A stretch of 64,000 bases of DNA from Salinarimonas soli (GCF_008386575.1 NZ_VUOA01000035.1:1-64000); one strand, 5' to 3'. Shown: positions 45,320 through 56,189, counted from the stretch's first letter. The notes: generated from the letters alone by a model not told the origin. Numbers and translations are program-made.

Positions 45320-45394
45320 AAGCCGGCTCGACGGGCCACTTCGTTGCGCCGCACAGAGACTCGACGCAAGAAACTGTTTGCCTACTGACGTAAG

Positions 45395-45404
45395 CTGTAT
45401 ACAG
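45395..45404. promoter_or_regulatory. Candidate operator of the GntR (FCD) regulator
   Basis: CTGTATACAG is a perfect 10-bp palindrome 22 bp upstream of the vanA-like start. The core TGTATACA matches operators of the FadR/FCD subgroup of GntR regulators, the type encoded at 47481. It lies in the only AT-rich part of the 107-bp gap. It could block RNA polymerase there. Confidence 0.55.
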
Positions 45405-45426
45405 ATTGAAGACAGGGAGGACAACG

Positions 45427-46503
45427 ATGGCCGATCAGAAGCCGTTTCCCCTGAACGCATGGTACGCCGCCGCCTGGTGCCACGAGATCCGGCACGAGCT
45501 GGCCGCACGCACCATCTGCGGGAAGGACGTCGTGCTCTACCGGAAGTCCACCGGGGAGGTCGCGGCGCTGGAGGATGCCTGCTGGCACCGCCTCCTGCCC
45601 TTGTCCCTCGGACGTCTCCAGGGCGACGAGGTGGTCTGCGGCTACCATGGGCTCGTCTTCAACGCCGACGGGCGCTGCACCTACATGCCGGCCCAGAAGA
45701 CCATCAACCCGTCGGCCTGCGTGCGCGCCTTTCCCGCGGCGGAGAAGCACCGCCTCGTCTGGCTCTGGCCCGGCGACCCGGCGCTCGCCGACCCGGCCCT
45801 CATCCCGGACTTCCACTGGAACGACGGCACGGAGTGGGTCGGCGAGGGCGGCACGTTCTACAGCCTTCAATGCGACTACCGCCTCGTGATCGACAACCTC
45901 ATGGACCTCACGCACGAGACCTACGTGCACGCGGGGTCCATCGGCGACGAGGCGATCACGAGCGCGCCCTTCGAGGTGACCCACACGGGCCGCACCGCCA
46001 CCGTCACCCGCTGGATGATCGACATCGAGCCGCCGCCCTTCTGGAAGAAGCAGCTCGGGCGCGAGGGCCATGTCGACCGCTGGCAGCTCATCTACTTCCA
46101 GGCGCCCTCGACGGTGGTGGGCGATGTGGGCGTGGCGCTCACCGGCACCGGCGCGCCGAAGGGCGACCGCTCGCAGGGCGTGAACGGCGCGTTCCTTGCC
46201 GCGATCACCCCCGAGAGCGAGACGAGCTGCCACTATTTCTGGAACTTCGTGCGAACCTTCCGCCGCGACGACGAGCAGCTCACGCGGGACATCCAGCGCG
46301 CCCACGTCAATGACGGAAAGGGCGTCTACGACCAGGACCATGCGGTGCTGGAGGCGCAGCAGAAGGCGCTCCTGCGCCATCCGCGCCTGCCCTTCTACAA
46401 CCTGAACATCGATGCCGGCGCGCTCTGGGCCCGGCGCCTCATCGACGGGATGCTGGCCCGCGAGGGAGCGCCTCGCCCGCCCCGCGTCGAAGCCGCGGAG
46501 TAG
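45427..46503 (+). CDS. Rieske-type aromatic O-demethylase oxygenase (VanA-like)
   Basis: A 358-residue oxygenase. The Rieske [2Fe-2S] ligands are C52, H54, C71 and H74 (CWHR...CGYHG). The mononuclear iron site is N157-x2-D160 with H163 and H168 (DNLMDLTHETYVHAG). It has the N-terminal NAWYAAAWCHEI of vanillate demethylases. VanA releases the methyl of vanillate as formaldehyde, giving protocatechuate, and relatives act on syringate or other methoxybenzoates. GGGAGG precedes the ATG at 45427. The reductase gene follows after 6 bp. Confidence 0.87.
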   Translation: MADQKPFPLNAWYAAAWCHEIRHELAARTICGKDVVLYRKSTGEVAALEDACWHRLLPLSLGRLQGDEVVCGYHGLVFNADGRCTYMPAQKTINPSACVRAFPAAEKHRLVWLWPGDPALADPALIPDFHWNDGTEWVGEGGTFYSLQCDYRLVIDNLMDLTHETYVHAGSIGDEAITSAPFEVTHTGRTATVTRWMIDIEPPPFWKKQLGREGHVDRWQLIYFQAPSTVVGDVGVALTGTGAPKGDRSQGVNGAFLAAITPESETSCHYFWNFVRTFRRDDEQLTRDIQRAHVNDGKGVYDQDHAVLEAQQKALLRHPRLPFYNLNIDAGALWARRLIDGMLAREGAPRPPRVEAAE

Positions 46504-46509
46504 CGCGCC

Positions 46510-47484
46510 ATGCCCGCCGCTCCCGATTGGCGGCGCGCGCGCATCGCCGCGACGCAGGACCTGACCCCGGACATCCGGCTCCTCGCCGTCGAGCCGGAGG
46601 GCGCCTTCGTGGCCCCGACCCCGGGGAGCCACATCCAGGTCGGCGTACAGGTCGAGGAGCGCGCCGACACCCGCTCCTACTCGGTCGTCGACGCCGGCCG
46701 CGACGGGCTCTACCGGATCGCCGTGAAGCGCCTGCCGACCAGCCGCGGCGGCTCGCGCTACATGTGGAGCCTCGCGGCCGGCGCGCGGCTCACCGTCTCG
46801 GCACCCGCGAACCACTTCGAGCTGGCGCTCGGCCGCTCCCATTACACGCTCGTGGCCGGCGGCATCGGCATCACCCCGATCCGCTCCATGGCCCTGGCGC
46901 TTGCCGAGGCCGGGGCGGACCTGCGCCTGATCTACGCCGCCCGCACCCGCGCCGACCTCGCCTTCGCGGACGAGCTGTCCACGCTGCTCGGCGAGCGCCT
47001 CCAGCTCGTCGTGAGCGAGGAGGGCGAGCGGATCGATCTCGACGCAACGGTCGCCACCATGCCGGCTTGCGGAGAACTCTATCTGTGCGGCCCCATCGGC
47101 CTCATCGAGGCGGGCAAGCGCGTCTGGGCGAAGGCTGGCCGCCCGGCCGCGAGTCTGCGCTTCGAGACCTTCGGCTCCAGCGGCCGCTACGCCACCCTGC
47201 CCTTCACGGTGCGGATCCCGCGGCTCGGCCTCGAGATCCCGGTTCCTGAGAACCGCACCATGCTGGACGCCATGGAAGACGCGGGCGTCGCCATGATCCA
47301 CGACTGTCGCCGCGGTGAATGCGGGCTGTGCGCGGTACACATCCTCGACGCCGCCGGGCCCGTCGACCACCGCGACGTGTTCTTCAGCGACGAGGAGAAG
47401 GCCGCGAACGCGAAGCTCTGCACCTGCGTGTCGCGCCTTCCGGGCGGGGTGCTGACAATCGACACGGCGGATCGGGCGGCATGA
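46510..47484 (+). CDS. Vanillate O-demethylase-type ferredoxin reductase (VanB-like)
   Basis: A 324-residue electron-transfer chain. RSYSVV near residue 57 is the FMN-binding motif, GGIGITPIRSM near residue 117 belongs to the NAD-binding domain, and the C-terminal plant-type [2Fe-2S] has CRRGECGLCAVH and CTC. It takes electrons from NADH to the Rieske oxygenase. Order FMN-NAD-ferredoxin is that of VanB/phthalate dioxygenase reductase. It lies 6 bp after vanA-like and overlaps the gntR start by 4 bp. Confidence 0.88.
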   Translation: MPAAPDWRRARIAATQDLTPDIRLLAVEPEGAFVAPTPGSHIQVGVQVEERADTRSYSVVDAGRDGLYRIAVKRLPTSRGGSRYMWSLAAGARLTVSAPANHFELALGRSHYTLVAGGIGITPIRSMALALAEAGADLRLIYAARTRADLAFADELSTLLGERLQLVVSEEGERIDLDATVATMPACGELYLCGPIGLIEAGKRVWAKAGRPAASLRFETFGSSGRYATLPFTVRIPRLGLEIPVPENRTMLDAMEDAGVAMIHDCRRGECGLCAVHILDAAGPVDHRDVFFSDEEKAANAKLCTCVSRLPGGVLTIDTADRAA

Positions 47485-48254
47485 CGAACGGCCTTCTCAC
47501 CCATGCCGCCGATCCCGACGAGGCCCGGGGCCCAAGCCAGACGGTGCGAGCCCAGATCGAGCTGCGCAAGCTCGTCCTCTCGGGCGAGCTTGCGCCCGGC
47601 GAGCGCGTGTCCGAACTGCCCATGGTCGAGCGCCTGGGCGTCTCGCGCACGCCCCTGCGCATGGCTCTCGTGCGGCTGGAGGAGGAGGGCCTCTTGGAGG
47701 CCATCCCCTCCGGGGGCTTCGCCGTTAAGGCGTTCTCGGAGCGCGAGGTCTTCGAGGCGATCGAGATCCGCGGCACGCTGGAGGGCCTCGCCGCGCGGCT
47801 CGCCGCCGAGCGCGGCGCCGAGCGGGCCCAGCTCGAGCGCGCGGCCCGCTGCCTGGAGGCCCTCGACGAGGTGGTGCGCCCGCTCGACTCCGCCATCGAC
47901 CTGTCGCGCTATGTCGAGCTGAACGCGCTCTTCCATGACATCCTGCTGGACCTCGCCGGCAGCGAGGCGCTGGCCCGGCAGATCCAGCGCGCCAGCGCCC
48001 TGCCCTTCGCCTCACCCAGTGCCCTGGTCTCCGTTCAGTCGGCTCCAGGCGGCAACCGCAGCCTGCTCGCCGTCGCCCAGGATCAGCACCGCTGCGTGCT
48101 GTCGGCCATCGAGCGGCGCGAGGGGGCGCGGGCGGAAGCTATTATGCGCGAGCATGCCCGCATCGCGCATCGCAACCTGGAACACGCCCTGGCGAACCAG
48201 GGCATGCATCTCGTACCGGGATCGGCGCTCATCAGAAGGCGCCTCGGGAAGTGA
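47481..48254 (+). CDS. GntR-family regulator, FCD subgroup (VanR-like)
   Basis: A 257-residue regulator. The winged-helix motif is GERVSELPMVERLGVSRTPLRMALVRLEEEGLLE near residue 40. The C-terminal FCD domain (EIRGTLEGLAARLAAER, then the metal-binding positions LFHDIL and H near residues 205-228) senses a small acid. The ATG at 47481 overlaps the vanB stop (ATGA). Autoregulated control of the demethylase operon through CTGTATACAG at 45395 is likely. Confidence 0.88.
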   Translation: MTNGLLTHAADPDEARGPSQTVRAQIELRKLVLSGELAPGERVSELPMVERLGVSRTPLRMALVRLEEEGLLEAIPSGGFAVKAFSEREVFEAIEIRGTLEGLAARLAAERGAERAQLERAARCLEALDEVVRPLDSAIDLSRYVELNALFHDILLDLAGSEALARQIQRASALPFASPSALVSVQSAPGGNRSLLAVAQDQHRCVLSAIERREGARAEAIMREHARIAHRNLEHALANQGMHLVPGSALIRRRLGK

Positions 48255-48295
48255 GCCGGAGGGCTCGGACCAGAACTGACAAGGGAGGACAGACC

Positions 48296-49477
48296 ATGCT
48301 TCGCAGAACGTTCCTGACGCTCGCCGGCGCCACCGGCCTGATGCTCGCCGCGAGCGCCGGCGCGCTCGCCCAGGAGGCCATCCGCATCGGCCTCATCCTG
48401 CCGATGACCGGGCCCTTCGCCTCGACGGGCCGGCAGATCGAGGCGGCGACGCGCCTCTACATGCAGCAGAACGGCGACACGGTCGGGGGCCGCAAGGTCG
48501 AGATCGTGCTGCGCGACGACACCGGCGTCGCCGACGTGACCCGCCGCCTCGCGCAGGAGCTGATCGTCAACCAGAAGGTCACGGTGCTGGCCGGCTTCGG
48601 CCTCACGCCCCTGGCGCTCGCCACGGCGCCCCTCTCGACCCAGGCCAAGACGCCCCAGGTCGTCATGGCGGCCGCGACCTCGATCATCACCGAGCAGTCG
48701 CCCTTCATCGTGCGCACGAGCTTCACGGCCCCGCAGGTGACGGTGCCGCTCGCCGAGTGGGCGGCCAAGCAGGGCATGAAGAAGGCCATGACCCTCGTCT
48801 CCGACTACGGCCCGGGCCACGACACGGAGCGCGCCTTCACCGAGACCTTCAGCAAGGCCGGCGGCCAGGTCGACAACCTGCGGGTTCCCCTCGCCAACCC
48901 CGACTTCGCCCCCTTCCTCCAGCGCGTGGCCGACGCCAAGCCCGACGCGCTCATGGTCTTCGTGCCGTCCGGCGTCGGCTCGCAGTTCATGAAGCAATAT
49001 GTCGAGCGCGGCCTCGACAAGAGCGGCATCCGGCTCCTGGCCGAGGGCAGCGTCACGGACGACGACATCCTCAACGGCATGGGCGACGTGGCGCTCGGCG
49101 CCATCACGGCCCACCATTATTCCGCGGCCCACGACAGCCCGGAGAACAAGACCTTCGTCGACGCCTTCCAGAAGGCCAACAAGGGCATGCGCCCGAACTT
49201 CATGGCGATGGGCGGCTATGACGGCATGCACCTCATCTACGAGGGCCTGAAGAAGACGAACGCCCAGGGCGGCGAGGCCCTCGTCAATGCCATGAAGGGC
49301 CTCTCCTGGACGAGTCCGCGCGGGCCGATGTCCATCGACCCCCAGACCCGCGACGTCGTCCAGACGGTCTACATCCGCAAGGTCGAGCGCGTGAACGGCG
49401 AGCTCTACAATGTCGAGTTCGCCTCCGTCCCGAACGTGAAGGACCCGGTCAAGGCCGCGAAGAGCGGCTCGAACTGA
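48296..49477 (+). CDS. Branched-chain-type ABC transporter substrate-binding protein (LivK family)
   Basis: A 393-residue periplasmic protein. A signal peptide (TFLTLAGATGLMLAASAGALAQ) is followed by AIRIGLILPMTGPFASTG, the usual start of type I aromatic/branched-chain binding proteins. The bulk of the two-lobed fold matches the family. GGGAGG precedes the ATG at 48296. Together with 49551-52917 it completes an importer. Because it lies in the aromatic operon, its ligand is probably an aromatic acid (compare known Liv-like aromatic acid importers) rather than leucine. Confidence 0.9.
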   Translation: MLRRTFLTLAGATGLMLAASAGALAQEAIRIGLILPMTGPFASTGRQIEAATRLYMQQNGDTVGGRKVEIVLRDDTGVADVTRRLAQELIVNQKVTVLAGFGLTPLALATAPLSTQAKTPQVVMAAATSIITEQSPFIVRTSFTAPQVTVPLAEWAAKQGMKKAMTLVSDYGPGHDTERAFTETFSKAGGQVDNLRVPLANPDFAPFLQRVADAKPDALMVFVPSGVGSQFMKQYVERGLDKSGIRLLAEGSVTDDDILNGMGDVALGAITAHHYSAAHDSPENKTFVDAFQKANKGMRPNFMAMGGYDGMHLIYEGLKKTNAQGGEALVNAMKGLSWTSPRGPMSIDPQTRDVVQTVYIRKVERVNGELYNVEFASVPNVKDPVKAAKSGSN

Positions 49478-49508
49478 GACCGGCTCGAACCGACGCGAAG
49501 GCCCCTGC

Positions 49509-49529
49509 GGACGCGCCTCCGGCGCGTCC
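49509..49529 (+). promoter_or_regulatory. Intercistronic hairpin after the binding-protein gene
   Basis: Perfect 9-bp arms GGACGCGCC and GGCGCGTCC with a 3-base loop in the 73-bp gap between the substrate-binding and permease genes. No U-run follows, so it probably protects or attenuates mRNA, raising binding-protein levels over permease, rather than ending transcription. Confidence 0.6.
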
Positions 49530-49550
49530 GCCTCCTCCCGGAGCCCGCCC

Positions 49551-50405
49551 GTGCTCACCATCCTCTTCGACGGCATCGCCTACGGGATGCTGCTCTTCGT
49601 CCTGGCCTGCGGTCTCGCCGTGACGCTGGGGCTGATGAACTTCGTCAACCTCGCCCACGGCGCCTTCGCCATGGCGGGCGGCTACGTCACGTCGATCCTG
49701 ACGATGCGCATGGGCGTGCCCTTTCTCGCGACCCTGCCCATCGCCTTCGCGGCGCCCGCGCTGCTGGGCCTCGTCCTGGAGCGCACGCTCTACCGGCACC
49801 TCTACAGCCGCAGCCACCTCGACCAGGTGCTCTTCTGCATCGGCCTCGTCTTCATGGCGGTGGCGGCCGTCGACTACACGATGGGCTCCCAGCAGCAATT
49901 CGTGGCGATCCCCGCCTGGCTCCAGGGCCGCGTGGAGGTGCTCGGCATCCAGATGGGCGTCTATCGCAGCTTCATCATCCTGGTCTGCGGCGTGCTCGCC
50001 CTGGCGCTCCAGCTCGTCCTGACCCGCACCCGCTTCGGCAGCCGTCTGCGCGCGGCGGTGGACGATCCCCGGGTGGCGCGGGGCCTCGGCATCAATGTCG
50101 GCGCGATATTCGCCGTGACCTTCGCGGTGGGATCGGGGCTCGCGGGCTTCGGCGGTGCGCTCGGCGCCGAGTTGCTCGGCCTCGACCCGACCTTCCCGCT
50201 CAAGTTCATGATCTACTTCCTGATCGTGGTCACGGTCGGGGGCACCACGAGCATCACGGGTCCCTTCCTCGCCTCGCTGCTGCTCGGCGTCGCGGACGTG
50301 GCCGGCAAGTATTACGTGCCGGGTTTCGGCGCCTTCGTCATCTATACCCTGATGATCGCCGTGCTGGTCGTGCGCCCGCAGGGCCTCTTCGCCCGGGCGC
50401 GCTAG
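49551..50405 (+). CDS. Branched-chain-type ABC transporter permease (LivH family)
   Basis: A 284-residue inner-membrane permease with about eight helices (MLTILFDGIAYGMLLFVLACGLAVTLG opening). MNFVNLAHGAFAMAGGYV is the LivH hallmark, and RARAAVDDPRVARGLGIN-like text (RAAVDDPRVARGLGIN, residues near 167-182) matches the coupling region that contacts the ATPases. GTG start at 49551 with GGAG upstream. Forms the membrane channel together with the next gene product. Confidence 0.9.
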   Translation: MLTILFDGIAYGMLLFVLACGLAVTLGLMNFVNLAHGAFAMAGGYVTSILTMRMGVPFLATLPIAFAAPALLGLVLERTLYRHLYSRSHLDQVLFCIGLVFMAVAAVDYTMGSQQQFVAIPAWLQGRVEVLGIQMGVYRSFIILVCGVLALALQLVLTRTRFGSRLRAAVDDPRVARGLGINVGAIFAVTFAVGSGLAGFGGALGAELLGLDPTFPLKFMIYFLIVVTVGGTTSITGPFLASLLLGVADVAGKYYVPGFGAFVIYTLMIAVLVVRPQGLFARAR

Positions 50406-50416
50406 GAGCCGCATCC

Positions 50417-51448
50417 ATGATCAGAACCAGCCAAGAGGCGGCGGCACGGCTCACCCGGCGGGGCCGATGGAGCCTGCCCGAGGTCGTCTTCTGGGCGGCG
50501 GCGGCGGCGAGCGTCGTCCTGCTTCCGGACCGCTATCTGCTCCTCAACGAGATCGTCGTCATCGGGCTCTTCGCCCTCTCCCTCGACCTCATCCTCGGCT
50601 ATGCCGGAATCGTGTCGCTGGGGCACGCGGCCTTTTTCGGGCTCGGGGCCTACGTGGCGGGGCTGCTCGCCAAGCACGGCGTCGCAGACCCGTTCCTGGG
50701 CCTGGGGCTGGCTGCGGCGCTCGCGGCGGCGCTGGGGCTCGCGACGAGCTTCTTCGTCCTGCGCGGCACGGACCTCACCAAGCTCATGGTGACGCTCGGC
50801 TTCGCCCTCGTGCTGGCCGAGATCGCCAACCAGGCCGCCTGGCTCACCGGCGGGGCCGACGGGCTTCAGGGCGTCGTCATGGGCCCGGTGCTCGGCTTCT
50901 TCGAGTTCGACATCTTCGGGCGCACGGCCTACGTCTACAGCCTCGCCGTGACCTTCGCGCTCTTCGTCGTGGCGCGGCGGATCGTCGTCTCGCCTTTCGG
51001 CCTCTCCCTCAAGGCGATCCGCGACAATCCCCTGCGGGCCCGCGCGGTCGGCATCCCCGTGAACCGCCGCCTCGTCGCGGTCTACACCCTCTCGGCGGCT
51101 TATGCAGGCGTTGCGGGCGCGCTGCTTGCGCAGACGACCCAGTTCGTCTCGCTCGACGTGCTCGCCTTCCACCGATCGGCCGACGTGCTCCTCGTCCTCG
51201 TCATCGGCGGGGTCGGCTACCTCTATGGCGGCCTCGTCGGCGCGGTGCTGTTCAAGGTGCTCCAGGACAACCTCGCGGCCATCACGCCGCAATATTGGCA
51301 CTTCTGGATCGGCGTGCTCCTCGTGATCCTCGTCCTCGTCGGCCGCGACCGCGTCGCCGCCGCGCCCCAGGCCGTCTGGGGCCGCCTCACCGGACGGCGC
51401 TCCGCCGCCCCCTTGCGGCTCGATCCGAAGCCCGTCGAGGACGCCTGA
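50417..51448 (+). CDS. Branched-chain-type ABC transporter permease (LivM family)
   Basis: A 343-residue permease with 8-10 helices. ALSLDLILGYAGIVSLGHAAFFGLGAYVAGLLA is the LivM signature near residue 55. LKAIRDNPLRARAVGIPVNRRL is the EAA-like coupling loop near residue 195. It pairs with LivH 11 bp upstream. The C-terminus is short and basic on the cytoplasmic side. Confidence 0.9.
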   Translation: MIRTSQEAAARLTRRGRWSLPEVVFWAAAAASVVLLPDRYLLLNEIVVIGLFALSLDLILGYAGIVSLGHAAFFGLGAYVAGLLAKHGVADPFLGLGLAAALAAALGLATSFFVLRGTDLTKLMVTLGFALVLAEIANQAAWLTGGADGLQGVVMGPVLGFFEFDIFGRTAYVYSLAVTFALFVVARRIVVSPFGLSLKAIRDNPLRARAVGIPVNRRLVAVYTLSAAYAGVAGALLAQTTQFVSLDVLAFHRSADVLLVLVIGGVGYLYGGLVGAVLFKVLQDNLAAITPQYWHFWIGVLLVILVLVGRDRVAAAPQAVWGRLTGRRSAAPLRLDPKPVEDA

Positions 51449-51449
51449 C

Positions 51450-52202
51450 ATGGACACCGCCCTCGAGACCGTCGGCCTTGCCAAGCGCTTCGGCGGCATC
51501 GTCGCCACCGACGACGTCTCCTTCCGCCTGGAGCGCGGCGCCCGCCACGCCCTGATCGGCCCGAACGGCGCCGGCAAAACGACGTTCGTGAACCTGCTCA
51601 CGGGGGTGCTGCCGCCCTCCGCCGGCCGCATCCTGCTGGGAGGCGAGGACATCACGTCCCTCACGGCCGAGGCCCGCGTCCGCCGGGGTCTCGCCCGGAC
51701 CTTCCAGATCAACCAGCTCTTCCCGGCCCTCACGCCCCTGGAGACGCTGGGCCTCGCGGTCTCCGAGCGCCACGGCGGCGGCAGGGACTGGTGGCGCGTG
51801 GTGGGGGGCCGGCGCGAGATCGCGGACGAGATCGTCGAGATCGCCGGCCGCTTCCGCCTCCTCGACGTGCTCGACGAGCGCACCTCGAACCTCGCTTACG
51901 GCAAGCAGCGCCTCCTGGAGATCGCGGTCGCCTTCGCGTGCCGCCCGCGCGTCCTCCTCCTCGACGAGCCTGCCGCCGGCGTCCCGGAGGCGGAGCGCCG
52001 CGAGCTTCTCGACACCGTGGCGGCCCTGCCGCGGGACGTGTCGGTGCTTCTCATCGAGCACGACATGGACCTCGTCTTCTCCTTCGCCGATCGGATCTCG
52101 GTCCTCGTCGACGGCGCGCTCCTCACGCAAGGAACGCCCGCCGAGATCGCCGCCGATCCCCGCGTGCGCGCGGTCTATCTGGGGACCTCCGTCGATGGCT
52201 GA
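51450..52202 (+). CDS. Branched-chain-type ABC transporter ATP-binding protein (LivG family)
   Basis: A 250-residue ATPase with Walker A GPNGAGKTT near residue 36, Walker B VLLLDEPAAGVPEAE and the H-loop IEHDMDLVF. The signature is unusual: NLAYGKQRLLEIAVA in place of LSxGxxR, which is common in LivG proteins. It begins 1 bp after livM and overlaps livF by 8 bp. The livG/livF pair energises the importer. Confidence 0.92.
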   Translation: MDTALETVGLAKRFGGIVATDDVSFRLERGARHALIGPNGAGKTTFVNLLTGVLPPSAGRILLGGEDITSLTAEARVRRGLARTFQINQLFPALTPLETLGLAVSERHGGGRDWWRVVGGRREIADEIVEIAGRFRLLDVLDERTSNLAYGKQRLLEIAVAFACRPRVLLLDEPAAGVPEAERRELLDTVAALPRDVSVLLIEHDMDLVFSFADRISVLVDGALLTQGTPAEIAADPRVRAVYLGTSVDG

Positions 52203-52917
52203 GCTTCTTGCGGTCCGCGGCCTTCGCGCCGGCTACGGCCCGGCCGTCGTCATCGACGGAATCGACCTGGCGCTCGCCGAGGGTCAATCCATGGCGGTGC
52301 TCGGGCGCAACGGCACGGGCAAGACCACCCTCCTCAACACGATCATCGGCGTCACCCGCCATCACGGCGGCACCATCGCGCTCAAGGGCCGCGATGTCAC
52401 CGCCTTCTCGCCCGACCGGCGCGCCGTGTCCGGCATCGGCTGGGTGCCCCAGGAGCGCAATGTCTTCCGCTCGCTCAGCGTCGAGGAGAACCTGACCGCC
52501 GTGGCCCGTCCTGGCCTCTGGACCGTGGCCCGGGTCTTCGAGCTGTTCCCCCGCTTGGCGCAGCGCCGGACCAATCTCGGCAACCAGCTCTCCGGCGGCG
52601 AGCAGCAGATGCTCGCCATCGGCCGCGCCCTGATCCTCAACCCGAGCCTGATCCTTCTCGACGAGCCCACCGAGGGGCTCGCGCCCATCATCATCGAGGA
52701 GCTGCTCGCCGCGCTTGCGCGCCTCACCCGCGAGGAGGGCCTGTCCGCCCTCATCGTCGAGCAGCACGCCCAGAAGATCCTCGCCGTCACGGACCGCGCG
52801 ATCATCCTCGACCGGGGCACCATCGTGCACGAGGGCACCAGCCGCGCGCTCATCGACGATCCCGAGCCGCTCGAGCGCCATCTCGGCGTGGGCAGCCGAA
52901 CTCCTCACGCCGCCTAA
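52195..52917 (+). CDS. Branched-chain-type ABC transporter ATP-binding protein (LivF family)
   Basis: A 240-residue ATPase: Walker A GRNGTGKTT near residue 36, signature LSGGEQQMLAIGRAL, Walker B LILLDEPTEGLAP, H-loop VEQHAQKIL. The middle and C-terminus resemble the partial LivF at the start of the window, so the two belong to paralogous transporters. Final gene of the transporter set, 19 bp before the MetE-like gene. Confidence 0.92.
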   Translation: MAELLAVRGLRAGYGPAVVIDGIDLALAEGQSMAVLGRNGTGKTTLLNTIIGVTRHHGGTIALKGRDVTAFSPDRRAVSGIGWVPQERNVFRSLSVEENLTAVARPGLWTVARVFELFPRLAQRRTNLGNQLSGGEQQMLAIGRALILNPSLILLDEPTEGLAPIIIEELLAALARLTREEGLSALIVEQHAQKILAVTDRAIILDRGTIVHEGTSRALIDDPEPLERHLGVGSRTPHAA

Positions 52918-52936
52918 TCCCACGGAGCCAAGATCC

Positions 52937-54864
<1,928 letters not shown>

Positions 54865-54868
54865 ACCC

Positions 54869-55486
54869 ATGTCCTCCTTCCGGGAAACTCCCTCCCAGAC
54901 CGCCGGCCCCTATGTCCATATCGGGCTCATCCCCCGGCAGGCGGGCTTTGCGATCTACGAGCGCGAGCTCGGCAACGTGCTGGTATCCCCCACGACCCGG
55001 GGTGAGCGCATCCGCATCGAGGGCCGGGTGCTCGACGGGATCGGCGCGCCGGCCCGCGACGCTCTCGTCGAGCTGTGGCAGGCCAACGCCGACGGCCGCT
55101 ATGCCCATCCCGCCGACAAGCAGGAGAGCAAGGCGCAGGACCTGCAATTTCGCGGCTTCGGGCGCGCGGGCACGCATTTCGAGACCGGCCTGTTCGTGTT
55201 CGAGACGATCAAGCCGGGGCCGGTCGCGGGCCGGGCCGGGCAGCCGCCCATGGCGCCGCACGTGAACCTCTGGCTCGTGGCGCGGGGCATCAATCTCGGC
55301 CTCGCGACACGCATGTATTTTGCGGACGAGGAAGCGGCCAATGCCCGTGATCCCGTCCTCGCGCTGGTCGAGCCCATGCGCCGCCCCACCTTGATCGCAC
55401 GGCGCGAGGACCGCGCCGAGGGTCCGGCCTATGTCTTCGACATCCGCCTCCAGGGCGAGGCCGAAACCGTGTTCTTCGACGTGTGA
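54869..55486 (+). CDS. pcaG: Protocatechuate 3,4-dioxygenase alpha subunit
   Basis: A 205-residue PcaG. TPSQTAGPYVHIG at the start, RGERIRIEGRVLDG, VELWQANADGRYAHP and a later MAPHVNLWLVARGINLGLATRMYF show the intradiol fold without the full iron-ligand set, as expected for the alpha chain. It forms the active heteromer with PcaH. It begins 4 bp after pcaH and is followed by the broken BKACE gene. Confidence 0.93.
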   Translation: MSSFRETPSQTAGPYVHIGLIPRQAGFAIYERELGNVLVSPTTRGERIRIEGRVLDGIGAPARDALVELWQANADGRYAHPADKQESKAQDLQFRGFGRAGTHFETGLFVFETIKPGPVAGRAGQPPMAPHVNLWLVARGINLGLATRMYFADEEAANARDPVLALVEPMRRPTLIARREDRAEGPAYVFDIRLQGEAETVFFDV

Positions 55487-55494
55487 GGGCGGCC

Positions 55495-55862
55495 ATGAAA
55501 ACTGTCGTCGTCGCGGTCGCGATCACCGGCTCGGTGCCGCGCAAGAAGGACAACCCGGCCGTTCAGATCCTGCCGCCCGAGCAGGTCGAATCGACCCGTC
55601 AGGCCTACGAGGCGGGCGCGACGCTGGTTCATCTCCACGTGCGAAACGACGACGAGCCCCCTCCTCTGACCCGGAACGCTTCCGGGCCGTGCGGGAGGGC
55701 GTGCACGCCGCCTGTCCCGGCATGATCATGCAGTTCTCCACCGGCGGGCGCGGGCGCGGGCGCGGCCCCTCGGCCCAGGGCTCCTCGCTGTTCCTCAAAC
55801 CCGACATGGCGTCGCTCTCGATCGGCTCGGTGAATGTCCCGACGACCGTCTACGAGAACCAC
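55495..55862 (+). pseudogene. Broken BKACE (3-keto-5-aminohexanoate cleavage enzyme family, DUF849) gene
   Basis: The first 50 residues (VAVAITGSVPRKKDNPAVQ, GATLVHLHVR) are in one frame. At about 55655-55662, within a run of C residues, the frame shifts and continues as SSDPERFRAVREGVHAACPG then MIMQFSTGGRG and DMASLSIGSVNVPTTVYENH. Intact members have about 300 residues, and only about 120 remain. They cleave beta-keto acids with acetyl-CoA in a zinc-dependent reaction. The homology ends abruptly near 55862, where recombinase-like coding begins. It looks like a loss by frameshift and rearrangement. Confidence 0.75.
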
Positions 55863-55910
55863 ACAACCCCCGTGGAGGCGCTGGCGCTCAGCATGCTTGT
55901 GGCCGAGCTC

Positions 55911-56174
55911 GCTGGCCGTAACGCGAGGAGCGACGCGCAGCGCAGTCACGGCGAGACCCGGGCCCTACGCTGGTAGCACCTCGGCGACGAGGCCTATGCC
56001 TCCTTGCTCCGGTGGACGGCGCGGGCGCGAGCCGCTGCCGAGGATGGATGGTACGAAAAGCTGACCGACGGGATGTCGCAAGCCCTGCGAGATCTATGCC
56101 GGCAGATCTGGCCCCGAGGGAAGGGGCACATCACCATGTACTCCGTGAGGCACGAGTTCGCGGCTCTGGGAAAA
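55911..56174 (+). pseudogene. Tyrosine recombinase (integrase) C-terminal fragment with an in-frame stop
   Basis: Frame-consistent pieces AGRNARSDAQRSHGETRALR, a TAG at 55974-55976, then HLGDEAYASLLRWTARARA, LRDLCRQIWPRGKGHITMYS and VRHEFAALGK. The order and wording recall integrases of Methylobacterium, with a conserved WPR and a (Y/H)SxRH box that would hold the second catalytic arginine. The N-terminal part and the active-site tyrosine are missing. It is placed next to the tRNA end of the island, where an integrase gene is expected. Assignment is from memory of the family pattern. Confidence 0.5.
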
Positions 56175-56189
56175 CTGAGCCACTCAGGA

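Noticed and set aside
52918-52936. A SAM or cobalamin riboswitch before the MetE-like gene
   Set aside because: The gap to the upstream ATPase gene is only 19 bp and contains no room for an aptamer.
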